A DNA stretch of 64,000 nt from NCBI GenBank assembly GCA_050008465.1, contig JBEKMO010000019.1, forward strand, positions 1-64,000, read 5' to 3'. This document shows positions 1-7,374 of the stretch, in pieces. The position numbers and the translations under genes are program-made. The notes under the pieces were generated by a model. That model was not told where the DNA came from and did not search any database. It saw nothing but the letters and a program-made list of their open reading frames with translations. The stretch is from Fen-330 sp050008465. Its GTDB lineage: Bacteria; Acidobacteriota; Terriglobia; Bryobacterales; Bryobacteraceae. The stretch's first letter is position 1, and each line of letters starts with the position of its first letter.

Positions 1-1349
1 TTCTCGATCTCTTCCAGTGTCCTACCTTTGGTCTCCGGCGTGGCCAGCCAGACGATGAGAAACGTGGTGACGCACATGGCGGAGTAGATCCAGAACGCGC
101 CGGTCGCCGAGATGGCCTTGACCAGCGAAAGGAACGTCAGCGTCAGCGCGGTCGAGGCCACCCACAGGCTGATGGTAGCGATCGACATGGCGCGGCCGCG
201 GATGCGCGTGGGGAAAATCTCGGAGAGCACCACCCAGACGCCCGGACCCAGCCCTACGGCGAACGCCGCCACGCAGCATACCATGACGCCCAGGATCAGC
301 ATGGTCGGCGGCGGGTGGATCAGGAACGCCGCGCCGAGGGCGAACTGGCCGCAGGCCAGAATTCCGGCCGAGAGCATCAGCAGCGGCTTGCGGCCCAGGC
401 GGTCGATGACCCACAGCGCGACGATGGTGGCCAGGAAGTTGATCAGGCCAATGACCACGTTGAGACCCAGGGCCGAGCTCTGGCTGTGCCCGCCCACCTG
501 CTCGCGAAAGATCACCGACCCGTAGAACAGAACCGTGTTGATGCCGGTGATCTGTTGCAGAATAGCGAGCGCAACCGCAATGGCCAGGGCGCGGCGGAAA
601 CCGGGCTGGAGAAGCTCGCTGAGCGATCCGCTTTCCTCGGCAATCGCCTCCTGGATCTCACCTAGTTCCACGAGCGCCTGGCTGCGCCCGCTGACCCTGC
701 TCAGCACCGCCAGCGCGCCGGCCTCTTGCCCGCGCTCGGTGAGCCAGCGCGGACTCTCGGGGACGAACAGCATCCCGATGAAGAACGCCAGCGAAGGAAC
801 CACGGCCGCGGCGAACATCCAGCGCCAGCCCGTGGGGCCGGCGAACGACAGCAGCCAGTTGATCAGGTACGACAGCAGGATGCCGCTGACGATCGCCATC
901 TGGTTCAGCGACACCAGCCGGCCCCGGATGCGCGCCGGCGACACCTCGGCGATGTACAACGGCGCCAGCATCGAACCCATCCCGATGGCCAGGCCCCCCA
1001 CGAGCCGGGCAGCAACGAACTCCGGCAGGTTGCGCGGCAGCGCGGCGCCGATCGCCGAGACCGCGAACAGCAGGGCCGAGACGATCAGGGTCCGCCGCCG
1101 GCCGAACCGGTCACTGAGCCACCCGGCGATGCTGGCCCCGAAGATGCACCCGATGAGGAGACTGCTGGCCGCCACCTCGGTCTGGAACTCGGTCAGACGG
1201 AACTGTTCCCGGAGGTAAATGATGGCGCCGTTGATAACGGCGATGTCGAACCCGAACAGCAGTCCCGAGGTCGCCGCGACGATCGCAACCAGGTAGACGA
1301 AGAGCAGGCTCCCGCGGTCTACCGGGTTGGCAGCGCCGGGATGGATCAT
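1..1349 (-). CDS. Sugar-porter family MFS transporter (3' end outside window)
   Basis: Twelve-helix inner-membrane carrier of the major facilitator superfamily, sugar porter branch, expected to move a sugar or polyol with protons. The reading frame is open to the left edge, so only the last few residues are missing. Seen: a short N-terminus leading into a first helix with GLLFGFD, the helix 2-3 loop SDRFGRRR, the mid-protein PESPRW motif, the helix 8-9 loop IDRLGRK and the C-terminal PETKGRTLEEIE motif; together these are diagnostic of the family. The ATG at 1349 overlaps the TGA of the upstream acylase gene (ATGA), so the two are probably translationally coupled. The substrate cannot be read from the sequence. 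Confidence 0.93.
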   Translation of the reverse strand, partial: MIHPGAANPVDRGSLLFVYLVAIVAATSGLLFGFDIAVINGAIIYLREQFRLTEFQTEVAASSLLIGCIFGASIAGWLSDRFGRRRTLIVSALLFAVSAIGAALPRNLPEFVAARLVGGLAIGMGSMLAPLYIAEVSPARIRGRLVSLNQMAIVSGILLSYLINWLLSFAGPTGWRWMFAAAVVPSLAFFIGMLFVPESPRWLTERGQEAGALAVLSRVSGRSQALVELGEIQEAIAEESGSLSELLQPGFRRALAIAVALAILQQITGINTVLFYGSVIFREQVGGHSQSSALGLNVVIGLINFLATIVALWVIDRLGRKPLLMLSAGILACGQFALGAAFLIHPPPTMLILGVMVCCVAAFAVGLGPGVWVVLSEIFPTRIRGRAMSIATISLWVASTALTLTFLSLVKAISATGAFWIYSAMCVTTFLIVWLATPETKGRTLEEIE

Positions 1350-3580
1350 TGTTTCGGCTCCACCACCAGCGTGCTCTTCGCCTCCACTTTTCCGAACTGC
1401 ATCGGGAAACCGCGGCCCTGCTGCCAGGCTTCCCATTGGTCCTTGTAGTGCCCCGAGAGGATCTGCCCGGACTCCCCCGCCGGGAGGATGAGCAGCGATT
1501 TCTCCAGGTCCGCGAAGTCCACCGCCATGCGCATCGACGGCCCCATTCGCCGCGTGGTCTGCTTCACCGAGGTGGTCGACCCGCTCTGCTCCACCGGGCC
1601 GATGTTGAAGTACTTCCCGACCAACGGCAGCCGGCTCAACACCGGGTGCTCGATCAGTAACTGGTTGTATCTGCCGTAGTCCCACTTACTCACGTTGCCG
1701 CCCAGAACGCTCCGGCCTTCTTCCATGGCGTCCAGAAACGCGCGCAGCAGCAGTTTGTCGTAGTCGGCGAACCAGTCCTTCGGCCGCTCGCGCAGCAGCC
1801 TCTCGATCGCCACTGGCGCCATCTGCACGCTGTCCGCCCAAGCCGCCATCGGAACGTCGTAGTCCGCCCCTTTGCCCGGAGACGCCCTTTCCCCAACCGC
1901 CTTCCGCAGTTGCTCGAAAACGAGCGTGACGATCATCGGGGCCGCCCCGCCGTCCATCTGCCCGTTCCACGACCGCAGGATCTTCACCGCGTCCGCAAGA
2001 TGCAGGCTCGCCATCCCGCGCCGGTCGTAGGCCGCCACGATCTGGCGCGCGAGTAACTCGCAGAACTCCGAGTAAACGTCTCTCTGCACGGCGGCCATCT
2101 CCTCCGCCCGCCAGCCCTTCCGCTTCGACAGGATGTTATAGATCTGAGTCGACCGGTAGGGCGCGGAGAAGTTCCCACTTACTCGGTACGAGTAACCATC
2201 CGGAAACGGGTCCTGGTTGGCGGTTACGATAAGCCCCGAGGCCGGGTTATAGGAGCGCGGCAACTGGTCGAAAGGGATGAAACCCTCCCATTCGTATTCG
2301 CCGGTGCTGCCATCCACCGGCACGCTTCCATCGAATGTCTTGCGGATCGGCAGCCGCCCCGTCGCCTGGAAGCCGATGTTGCCATCCACGTCGGCGTACA
2401 CGAAATTCTGTCCCGGCCCGGAATAGCGGGCCAGGGCCGCCGTGAATTCCTGGAAGTTTCCGGCTCGGTTGAGATCCAGGAAGGGAAAGGCGGACTCCGG
2501 CTCGGCCGCCGCCCAGCGCAATGCCAGAAAGCGGTTTCCCTCGCGGAACACCGGCCCGTGCCGGGTCACCCATTGGGCGAACTCCACTGGCGCGCCGGCC
2601 TTCACCGAAATGATTTCCCGCTCCAGGCGCGCCTGTTCGAGCTTCCCAGCGAACACGTAAGCGCCGCTCTGCGGCTCCAGCTTCTCGACGTACAGGTCCT
2701 GCACGTCGAATTGCAGGTTCGTTACGCCCCAGCCGATGCGCTGGTTGTGCCCCAGGATCACGCAGGGCACGCCCGGCAGCGCCACCCCCGCCACATCCAG
2801 CCCCGGCGCCTTCAGGTGCACCACGTGCCAGATGGCCGGTATCGAGTACTCCATATGCGGGTCGTTGGCGAGCAGCGGCCGCCCGCTGGCCGTGCGCGCA
2901 CCGCCCAGCACCCACGCATTCGAGCCGGGATGCACTTCTCCGCCGGCGCGGTCCGGAAACAGGAAGTTGACCTTGGCGGCGTCCCCGCCTTCCAGAAGTG
3001 CGGCCTTCTGAAGCTCCGTGGGCCAGGTCAGAGTCAGCCCGCGGTACATGTACAGACCGATCAGGAGCGAATCCTTCACGCCCCAAGGCCGCGGATCGTA
3101 GCGCAGCAGCGAGAATTCCAGCGGCGGCTTGTTCCAGTGCGTTTCGAGGAAGGCGTTGACCCCGCGCGCGTACGCCGCCAGCGCGGCACGATCCGCCGCC
3201 GCGAGCAGGTCCGCGTGTTGCTCGGCGATGCGCTCCATCCGCAGCCGGCGCGCCTCGCGGTCCGCCTCCAGCGCAGCCACCCCGAAGACCTCCGCCAGCC
3301 GCCCGGCGGCCACCCGCCGCAGCACGTCCATCTGCCACAGCCGGTCCTGCGCGGTCGCGTAGCCCTGGAGGAACAGCGCGTCCTCGATGGTCGCGGCGGT
3401 GATGTGCGGCACGCCCAGCGCGTCGCGCTCGACCGTGGCCTTCCCGCCGACTGCCGTCCTCAGCGTTCCCGACGTCTGTGGCAGCGGCCGCCAGACGAAC
3501 CACCAGGCCGCGGACAGCGCCAGCACCGCCAGGAGGCCGATAGTTATGTTCAAATACTTGAGGACGCGTTTTAAGGCCAC
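1346..3580 (-). CDS. Penicillin acylase family N-terminal-nucleophile hydrolase
   Basis: A 744-aa amidohydrolase of the Ntn (penicillin G acylase / acyl-homoserine-lactone acylase) family. These enzymes mature by autocleavage into alpha and beta chains and hydrolyse amide bonds of acylated substrates, usually in the periplasm. Seen: an N-terminal membrane helix (about residues 10-30) acting as signal or anchor; the alpha-chain motif DALGVPHI near 53-60; the beta-chain start PGSNAW with the presumed nucleophile Ser220; then LANDPHM and the GWGVTN segment. Length is normal for the family. GTG is the start; TAGAAT ends 6 nt upstream and no SD is visible. It overlaps the MFS gene by 4 bp. Penicillin, AHL or peptide amides are all possible substrates. 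Confidence 0.9.
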   Translation of the reverse strand: MALKRVLKYLNITIGLLAVLALSAAWWFVWRPLPQTSGTLRTAVGGKATVERDALGVPHITAATIEDALFLQGYATAQDRLWQMDVLRRVAAGRLAEVFGVAALEADREARRLRMERIAEQHADLLAAADRAALAAYARGVNAFLETHWNKPPLEFSLLRYDPRPWGVKDSLLIGLYMYRGLTLTWPTELQKAALLEGGDAAKVNFLFPDRAGGEVHPGSNAWVLGGARTASGRPLLANDPHMEYSIPAIWHVVHLKAPGLDVAGVALPGVPCVILGHNQRIGWGVTNLQFDVQDLYVEKLEPQSGAYVFAGKLEQARLEREIISVKAGAPVEFAQWVTRHGPVFREGNRFLALRWAAAEPESAFPFLDLNRAGNFQEFTAALARYSGPGQNFVYADVDGNIGFQATGRLPIRKTFDGSVPVDGSTGEYEWEGFIPFDQLPRSYNPASGLIVTANQDPFPDGYSYRVSGNFSAPYRSTQIYNILSKRKGWRAEEMAAVQRDVYSEFCELLARQIVAAYDRRGMASLHLADAVKILRSWNGQMDGGAAPMIVTLVFEQLRKAVGERASPGKGADYDVPMAAWADSVQMAPVAIERLLRERPKDWFADYDKLLLRAFLDAMEEGRSVLGGNVSKWDYGRYNQLLIEHPVLSRLPLVGKYFNIGPVEQSGSTTSVKQTTRRMGPSMRMAVDFADLEKSLLILPAGESGQILSGHYKDQWEAWQQGRGFPMQFGKVEAKSTLVVEPKQ

Positions 3581-3586
3581 GCCACG

Positions 3587-3592
3587 ATTCTA
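3587..3592 (-). promoter_or_regulatory. -10-like hexamer of the acylase-MFS unit
   Basis: TAGAAT on the minus strand ends 6 nt before the GTG at 3580. No Shine-Dalgarno lies between them, which suggests a leaderless transcript. No convincing -35 is seen. Confidence 0.45.
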
Positions 3593-3605
3593 CTGGAACC
3601 AGCGT

Positions 3606-4934
3606 ATGGAAGAGACCTATTTCGGCTACCGATTCCTTCTGCTCGGCTTCATCGTCGGGCTGAATGCATTCTTCGCTTCCGCGGAGATGTCGCTCATCTC
3701 GACCCGGCCATCGCGCTTGCGGGAACTGGCCGGCGCCGGCGCGGTCGGCGCGCAGGCCGCGCTCAACTTGCTGAGCCACCCGGAGCGCCTGCTCGCCACC
3801 GTGCAGCTCGGGGTCACCCTCGCCGCGCTCGGCGCCGGCTGGGCCGGTGAAGACACCTTCTACCAGGCGCTCCTTGCTCTCCTCCCGCCGGTTTCCGCGC
3901 CCCGGATTCAAGCACTGCTCCACGGCGCCAGCTTCGTCCTCGCGTTTCTCGCGCTGACTTTCTGCATGGTGGTGCTCGGCGAAGTGGTTCCCAAGAACTT
4001 CGGCATCAAGCTGGCCGAGCGCTACGCGGTCGTCGCGGCCCCGCTGCTGCTGCTCTTCTACCGCCTCTCCCAACCGTTCATTTTCGTGCTGGAGCGCTCC
4101 TCGGCCGCGGTCTCGCGCGCGATGGGATTGCGCCCGGGCGCGTCCGGCGCCGGCCACTCGATCGAGGAACTGAAGCTGATTGCCTCCTCGGTTCGCGCCA
4201 CCGGCCTCATGTCTCCCTTCGAAGAGACCGCCCTGGGCCGCTTGCTCGACCTGTCCAGCCTCTCCGTGCGGGAGGTGATGGCGCCTCGGAACAACATCGT
4301 CTCGATCTCCATCGAAGCCTCCCTCGACGGCGCGCTGCGGACGCTGGTCGAGAACCAATACACCCGCGTGCCGGTCTATGAACGCGAGCCGCAGAATATC
4401 GTCGGCATTCTCCACTACAAGGACCTGCTGCCCCTGTGGCGCAGGATGCGCATCGCCGGACGCTCCAACGTACCCGTGCCCGACCTCAACCTGCGCGCCT
4501 TGCTCCACAAGCCCCTGGTCGTCCCCGAAAGCAAGCCGCTCAACCAAATGATCGACGAGTTCCGGCGGAACCACGCGCACATGGCGCTGGTCGTCGATGA
4601 ATTCGGCACCATCGTCGGCCTGGTCACCCTGGAGGACGTGCTGGAACAGATTTTCGGCGAGATTGAAGACGAGCACGATCCCCACCGTCCCCGGCCTTCC
4701 CTCGGCGTATCCGTGCTCGAGCTGGAAGGCGTAATCCCGATCCGCGATCTCGAAACCCAGTACGGAATCGAGCTGCCCACCAGCGCGGGTTTCGAGACAC
4801 TCGCCGGTTTTCTGCTCTTCCGCCTGGGCTACATCCCGAAAGCCGGCGAGACCCTCGAGCACGACGCCCGCCGCTTCACCATCCTTGAGATGGACGGCAA
4901 GCGCATCGCCAAAGTCAGGATCGAGAAATTGTAG
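3606..4934 (+). CDS. CNNM/HlyC-CorC family membrane protein with CBS pair
   Basis: A 442-aa integral membrane protein of the DUF21 (CNNM) family, often labelled hemolysin or CorC; characterised members move or sense Mg2+/Co2+. Domains in order: DUF21 membrane domain with about four helices (residues 5-185, including FFASAEMSLIS), a CBS pair (about 210-335, with DLSSLSVREVMAPR and ALVVDEFGTIVGLVTLEDVLE), and the C-terminal CorC_HlyC domain (about 350-440). ATG 3606 is chosen because the family begins just before the first helix; the longer upstream frame lies inside the divergent acylase gene. Only 25 bp separate the two divergent starts. The 3' end overlaps the convergent radical SAM gene by 20 bp. 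Confidence 0.92.
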   Translation: MEETYFGYRFLLLGFIVGLNAFFASAEMSLISTRPSRLRELAGAGAVGAQAALNLLSHPERLLATVQLGVTLAALGAGWAGEDTFYQALLALLPPVSAPRIQALLHGASFVLAFLALTFCMVVLGEVVPKNFGIKLAERYAVVAAPLLLLFYRLSQPFIFVLERSSAAVSRAMGLRPGASGAGHSIEELKLIASSVRATGLMSPFEETALGRLLDLSSLSVREVMAPRNNIVSISIEASLDGALRTLVENQYTRVPVYEREPQNIVGILHYKDLLPLWRRMRIAGRSNVPVPDLNLRALLHKPLVVPESKPLNQMIDEFRRNHAHMALVVDEFGTIVGLVTLEDVLEQIFGEIEDEHDPHRPRPSLGVSVLELEGVIPIRDLETQYGIELPTSAGFETLAGFLLFRLGYIPKAGETLEHDARRFTILEMDGKRIAKVRIEKL

Positions 4935-6042
4935 CTATTCCTCTCCGCAGCGGCGCGAGCGCCTTCGCGTAAACAGTCTTGTAGGCCGCGCAGAAGTAGT
5001 CCAGGTCCTCGAACCGCCGCCGCGGCCCGTGGCGGTATTTGGGGCACCCGCGGCGGCAGACCGGCTGATACTCGCAGGCCTGACACTCCGGCGCCGCGAG
5101 CGTCTTCGTCGCGGCAAAACCGTGGCGCCGCTCCCGCCGCGCGATCTCCGCCCAGGAATCCACCATCACGTTGCCCAGCATCCATTCCCGCTTGACGAAG
5201 AAATCGCACGGGTAGACGTCGCCATTGAACTCCACCACGCAATAGCTGTCGCAGGTCTCGTGGAGCGAACAATCGCCCGGTTTCCGGCCGGCCAGCGCCT
5301 CGGCGAGGTTGTCGAAGCAGCGAATCCGCGCCTTGCGTCGCTCCGGCCACCACAGCTCGAACGTCTCCGCGAGGAACCGCCCGTATTGCTCTGGCGTGAT
5401 GCTCGGGGGCAGCGGATTGCCCTGCCCGTCGAACTCGGCCAGCGGGATGTACTGGATGTAGTCGACGCCCAGCCCGCGGAAGAAGCGGTAAACCTCGTTC
5501 GGCTTTCCCACGTTCGCCTGGCTCAGCAGGCACAGGACGTTGAACTCCACGTGGTTCTTACTGAGGGTCTCGATCCCGCGCATCACCTGCCGCCACGTGC
5601 CCTGCCCCGCCTTGTTCCGCCGGTGGACGTCGTGCATCTCCTGGGGTCCATCGAGCGACACCCCGACCAGCCAGTGGTACTCTCCGAACAGCGCGCACCA
5701 ATCCTCGTCGATCAGGATGCCATTGGTCTGGATGGAGTTGCTTACGCTCTGCCCGTCTCGCCCGTACTGCTTCTCGAACTCGATGAGCTTCTCGAAGAAC
5801 CTCAAGCCCGCCAGCATCGGTTCGCCGCCCTGAAACGCCAGCACGCTTTGGGGATAGGAGTAGAACAGGAACGTATCCACCAGCCGCTCCAGCGTCTCCA
5901 GGCTCATCTGCCGCGCGGGCAGCGATCGGTAGGGATCGGCCTCGCGGTCCAGGTAGAAGCAGTAGGCGCAATCCAGGTTGCACACCGCCGACACCGGCTT
6001 CACCAGCAGGGAACCGATGCGCGGCACGGTTCCGGTACCCAT
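4915..6042 (-). CDS. Anaerobic sulfatase-maturating-type radical SAM/SPASM enzyme
   Basis: A 375-aa radical SAM enzyme resembling anaerobic sulfatase-maturating enzymes, which convert a Cys or Ser in arylsulfatases to formylglycine. Seen: radical SAM cluster CNLDCAYC (Cys21, 25, 28) close to the N-terminus, then FQGGEP, SIQTNG and GVSLDGP, and a Cys-rich SPASM region with CSLHETCDSYC and CQACEYQPVCRRGCPK that should hold two auxiliary 4Fe-4S clusters. ATG 6042 is preferred over an in-frame ATG at 6078 because family members start close to the first Cys cluster and TACACT lies 10 nt upstream. No sulfatase lies in the window, so the true client may be encoded elsewhere or be a different peptide. 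Confidence 0.9.
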   Translation of the reverse strand: MGTGTVPRIGSLLVKPVSAVCNLDCAYCFYLDREADPYRSLPARQMSLETLERLVDTFLFYSYPQSVLAFQGGEPMLAGLRFFEKLIEFEKQYGRDGQSVSNSIQTNGILIDEDWCALFGEYHWLVGVSLDGPQEMHDVHRRNKAGQGTWRQVMRGIETLSKNHVEFNVLCLLSQANVGKPNEVYRFFRGLGVDYIQYIPLAEFDGQGNPLPPSITPEQYGRFLAETFELWWPERRKARIRCFDNLAEALAGRKPGDCSLHETCDSYCVVEFNGDVYPCDFFVKREWMLGNVMVDSWAEIARRERRHGFAATKTLAAPECQACEYQPVCRRGCPKYRHGPRRRFEDLDYFCAAYKTVYAKALAPLRRGIATISRS

Positions 6043-6052
6043 GCGAGCACCC

Positions 6053-6058
6053 AGTGTA
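6053..6058 (-). promoter_or_regulatory. -10-like TACACT of the radical SAM gene
   Basis: TACACT on the minus strand ends 10 nt before ATG 6042, with no Shine-Dalgarno in the gap. It supports the shorter start and a leaderless or near-leaderless transcript. Confidence 0.4.
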
Positions 6059-6073
6059 TCACCCGTTCCGCGG

Positions 6074-6079
6074 TACATT
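6074..6079 (+). promoter_or_regulatory. -10-like TACATT of the AlkD-like gene
   Basis: TACATT ends 6 nt before ATG 6086 with no Shine-Dalgarno between. It overlaps the divergent promoter region of the radical SAM gene, so the two units share a very short control region. Confidence 0.4.
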
Positions 6080-6085
6080 GCCTTT

Positions 6086-6799
6086 ATGACCGTTGCCGAT
6101 CTTCTTGCTCAAGTCCGCTCCGGGTTGGCCGCGCACGTGGATCCCGAGTACCGCCAAGGCGCCCTGAATTTCTTTCGCGAGCCCGTCGACCTCTGGGGCG
6201 TCCGAGCGTTCCACGTGAAACATATTGCCCGCGCCGCTTACCACGAAGTGAAGAGCTGGCTGGCCGCCAACCGCGACGAGTTTGCCAACGAGCTATGGAA
6301 GAGCGGCAAGCTCGAGGAATCGAGCGTCGCGATCTGCGTGTACCGCCGTTTCCGCAAGCAGTGCGCCGCGCGCGAATTCCGGCTCTTTGAACGCTGGATC
6401 GGCCGCTATGTGACCAACTGGGCGAACTGCGACGGCGTCTCCTCCTGGCTGCTGGCCGCCTGCCTCGAGAATGAGCCCGCCTGGATCCGGCGCCTCCCCG
6501 CCTGGACCCGCTCCAGAAACCGCTGGAAGCGCCGCGCCGCCATCGTTTCGCTCTTGCAGGAAGCCAAGCAGGGCCGCCACACCGGTGCGATTCTCGATAT
6601 CGCCGCGAGGCTGCTCAGCGACCCCGACGACATGGTGCAGAAAGGCGTGGGCTGGGTCCTGAAGGAAGCCTATCCCAAGAGGCCCCGCGAAGTCGTCGCC
6701 TTCCTGAAGCCCCGCGCTGGCACCACGCCCCGCCTGGTTCTGCGCATCGCCGCCGAGAAGATGACTCCGCGCGACCGCGCCATCGTCCTGGCCAAGTGA
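6086..6799 (+). CDS. AlkD-like DNA alkylation repair protein (HEAT-repeat glycosylase)
   Basis: A 237-aa protein of the DNA alkylation repair (AlkC/AlkD) family: all-helical HEAT-like proteins that remove N3- and N7-alkylated purines from DNA without base flipping. Seen: VWGVRAFHVKHIAR-type N-terminal helices, the YHEVKSWL segment, the central NWANCDGVSSWLL stretch that matches the family's conserved W/D region, and KGVGWVLKEAYPK near the C-terminus, all at the expected spacing. ATG 6086 starts 7 bp beyond the longer alternative start of the divergent radical SAM gene. It appears to be monocistronic. Confidence 0.88.
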   Translation: MTVADLLAQVRSGLAAHVDPEYRQGALNFFREPVDLWGVRAFHVKHIARAAYHEVKSWLAANRDEFANELWKSGKLEESSVAICVYRRFRKQCAAREFRLFERWIGRYVTNWANCDGVSSWLLAACLENEPAWIRRLPAWTRSRNRWKRRAAIVSLLQEAKQGRHTGAILDIAARLLSDPDDMVQKGVGWVLKEAYPKRPREVVAFLKPRAGTTPRLVLRIAAEKMTPRDRAIVLAK

Positions 6800-6879
6800 T
6801 TCTGCGCACGGCTAGCGCCCTCAGGCAGGCGGGCGCCGCTTGTCCGGCGGAGCCGGCATGCCGCGCGGTTAGCGCGTCC

Positions 6880-6908
6880 TTGCGGAATGTCCCGGACTGG
6901 GGTATCTT
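6880..6908 (+). promoter_or_regulatory. Sigma70-like promoter upstream of the 89-aa gene
   Basis: TTGCGG (6880-6885) and TATCTT (6903-6908) are separated by 17 bp, giving 4/6 matches at each box. Transcription would start near 6915, ahead of a GGAGG at about 6922 and ATG 6931. Confidence 0.45.
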
Positions 6909-6930
6909 CTTTCCATACGCCGGAGGAACC

Positions 6931-7200
6931 ATGTTCCGTTCATCGACGGGCTTCAAGGCGCAATACCATTACCTCACGCTGCTGGTGGCGTCGGACTTCG
7001 ACGAATGGCGGATCGTGCTCACGGGCCCGGGGCTCACCATTCATGGCCACCGCCAGTTCAGCGAAGCCAAGGCCAAGCAGCACGCATTCGCCATTGCCGA
7101 GAGCTACTTCCAGCAGGAAAAGCACGAGGACCTGCCGGCCTTGCCGCAGGTCGACTGGGCGCCGCTACAGGACGGCGAGTGGCTCAACTGGCGTCCCTGA
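6931..7200 (+). CDS. Hypothetical 89-aa soluble protein
   Basis: I do not recognise this family. The 89-aa product is mixed alpha/beta in appearance, with no signal peptide, membrane helix or Cys motif. It begins MFRSSTGFKAQYHYLTLLV and contains a LTGPGLTIHGHRQFSEAKAKQHAFAIAESYF segment resembling a strand-turn-helix. ATG 6931 is set by a GGAGG 4 nt upstream of the spacer; the frame extends further upstream but through a GC-rich spacer with no support. It has its own promoter-like sequence and strong SD, so it is probably expressed. Followed by an 18-aa Lys-rich microgene on the same strand. Confidence 0.65.
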   Translation: MFRSSTGFKAQYHYLTLLVASDFDEWRIVLTGPGLTIHGHRQFSEAKAKQHAFAIAESYFQQEKHEDLPALPQVDWAPLQDGEWLNWRP

Positions 7201-7274
7201 CTGCTTTCCCTGATATGCTGCGGTTTCCGGACTCATTCCGATGTATTGATTCTCACGACAAGGAGGAATGCCCG

Positions 7275-7331
7275 ATGGCCTGCAAGACCAAGCCCAAGCC
7301 CGCCAAGGCGCCGGCCAAGAAGAAGAAGTAG
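7275..7331 (+). CDS. Lys-rich 18-aa microprotein candidate
   Basis: A short frame encoding 18 residues, of which eight are Lys, with alternating Pro and Ala and a terminal run of four Lys. It has a near-perfect Shine-Dalgarno (AAGGAGG, 7260-7266) with 8 nt to the ATG, better than most full-length genes here. It is followed after about 6 nt by a strong GC hairpin. The composition resembles C-terminal tails of histone H1-like or nucleic-acid-binding proteins, so binding to DNA, RNA or polyphosphate is a guess. It could also be the leader of a regulatory RNA. The SD plus clean stop are the only evidence for coding. Confidence 0.45.
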   Translation: MACKTKPKPAKAPAKKKK

Positions 7332-7337
7332 CTCTTC

Positions 7338-7371
7338 GGGGACGCCGGCGGCGCCGACCGCCGGCGCTCCC
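7338..7371. terminator. GC-rich stem-loop between convergent genes
   Basis: CGCCGGCGG (7343-7351) pairs perfectly with CCGCCGGCG (7358-7366) around a 6-nt loop, and the stem extends with GGGG/CTCCC-type pairing past one mismatch. It lies between the stop of the 18-aa gene and the stop of the permease gene. No U-tract follows on either strand, so it is not a classical intrinsic terminator but could act as a bidirectional one. Confidence 0.5.
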
Positions 7372-7374
7372 GCA

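Noticed and set aside
2247..4862. 871-aa minus-strand open frame
   Set aside because: Antisense to the acylase and CNNM genes; composition is the Arg/Gly/Ala/Gln-rich type produced by reading high-GC codons in the wrong frame, with no domain motif.
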